Positions 44,119 to 44,518 of a stretch of DNA of 44,518 bases are shown here, piece after piece. The DNA comes from Plebeiibacterium marinum. GTDB taxonomy: Bacteria > Bacteroidota > Bacteroidia > Bacteroidales > Marinilabiliaceae. The position numbers and the translations under genes were made by a program. The notes under the pieces were generated by a model that was not told the origin of the DNA, searched no databases, and saw only the letters and a list, made by a program, of their open reading frames with translations. Each line of letters starts with the position of its first letter. The stretch's first letter is position 1. The stretch is from NCBI RefSeq assembly GCF_026013615.1, contig NZ_JAPDPI010000045.1, forward strand, positions 1 to 44,518, read 5' to 3'.

Positions 44119-44178
44119 TAGGCTTTGCCCGCCTGAAGGAACGGACAGGCACCCCAGCTGCCGCACAATTGCATCGTG
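44119..44178. other. GC-rich intergenic island
   Basis: About 60 bases are much richer in G and C than the surroundings, with GCCTGAAGGAACGGACAGGC (a small GCCTG/CAGGC inverted repeat) and a loose CACA/TGTG palindrome after it. No coding potential is seen. It may be a short repeat of foreign origin beside the RHS fragment. The next 130 bases up to 44309 are AT-rich and hold nothing clear. Confidence 0.3.
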
Positions 44179-44309
44179 TGGTGTAACTCATTTATAAAAC
44201 CTTTACTTACATAAATTATAGCATTGGAATATTTATCATACTACAAGGCTTTAACCTATTATATATTTTTATTTGTATCGTTTTAGAACGTGATGCAATC
44301 GCCTACTAG

Positions 44310-44518
44310 CGGGGGGACAAAGACCTTTGTTACTTCTATACTTATGATGGCCGAAAAAGGATGATATCAAAAGACATCCCGGGGGCTGCCATTGGCACTT
44401 TAGTAAAAGCACTTCCGGTTGCAGGATCAGGTTTAACCATGGCCAATACAAATCTGGTTACTGTATCTTATTTTGATGATTATGGCAATGTAATTATGAG
44501 CACCAGTACCAACCATAG
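44310..44518 (+). pseudogene. 5'-truncated RHS/YD-repeat protein fragment
   Basis: An open frame begins directly after an in-frame TAG at 44307 and runs off the window. It reads YTYDGRKRMISKDIPGAA and later VTVSYFDDYGNVIMSTST. These are the YD-repeat phrases of Bacteroidetes RHS/DUF6443-type surface proteins (compare the usual YDxRxRMIxKKxPG and YYDDYGRVI). No start codon precedes the repeat, the first ATG falls inside it, and the other two plus frames just upstream are also closed by stops. The front of the gene is therefore missing. Whether an intact 3' part continues outside the window cannot be seen. No toxin or immunity gene is visible. Confidence 0.7.

Overview
The window looks like a chromosomal segment of an AT-rich Bacteroidetes bacterium, probably a marine or sediment member of the Bacteroidales/Marinilabiliales type. 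The evidence is the many TAnnTTTG -7 promoter boxes, the lack of clear Shine-Dalgarno sites, a Bacteroidetes-type TonB with a PQFPGG motif, lipid A synthesis (lpxK), a lamin-tail surface protein with a gliding-associated type C-terminus, and an SAM-II riboswitch candidate before metK. Genus-level assignment is not possible from this sequence alone. I see no phage, CRISPR array, transposase or rRNA operon.

Layout. Positions 1-388 hold a decayed direct repeat and the terminator of an EF-G paralogue (389-2548, minus) whose GTPase motifs are altered. Then come a DUF190 protein, a secreted alkaline-phosphatase-fold protein that has lost most catalytic residues, a PfkB-family kinase, three identical tRNA-Asn genes, an AraC regulator with an NAD(P)H oxidoreductase, a tRNA-Ala, a TonB-type protein, HflX, Asd (minus) and a large lamin-tail surface protein. 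A minus-strand block follows: purine nucleoside phosphorylase, LpxK and SppA, then FolK on the plus strand and a minus-strand upp - MBOAT acyltransferase - AlgJ/AlgX-like set.

Positions 22615-30651 form a surface-glycan cluster. It holds two tandem FdtA/QdtA-type sugar ketoisomerase cupins, a FemAB-like GNAT acyltransferase, an OafA-type acyltransferase, an ATP-grasp ligase in reverse orientation, two GT-B glycosyltransferases and a Wzx-type flippase, plus two possible short or broken ORFs. Housekeeping genes then resume: radC, rpsT embedded between two identical tRNA-Glu genes, and metK behind the SAM-II candidate. Next come a probable small RNA, a flippase-like LPG-synthase-TM protein, and a ModA-like lipoprotein followed by a hybrid histidine kinase. 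The window ends with a TPP-riboswitch-controlled thiamine operon (thiS-thiC-thiG-thiH-thiF) and a 5'-truncated RHS/YD-repeat fragment that runs off the end.

Most interesting for follow-up: the EF-G paralogue with altered GTPase motifs, the pseudo-phosphatase, the tandem FdtA paralogues with a His-to-Tyr change, the tRNA-Glu/rpsT/tRNA-Glu transcript, the orphan transcript at about 33659-33742, the lipoprotein/hybrid-kinase pair, the zinc-free ThiF and the RHS fragment. All family names come from motif recognition by eye; no database search was run.
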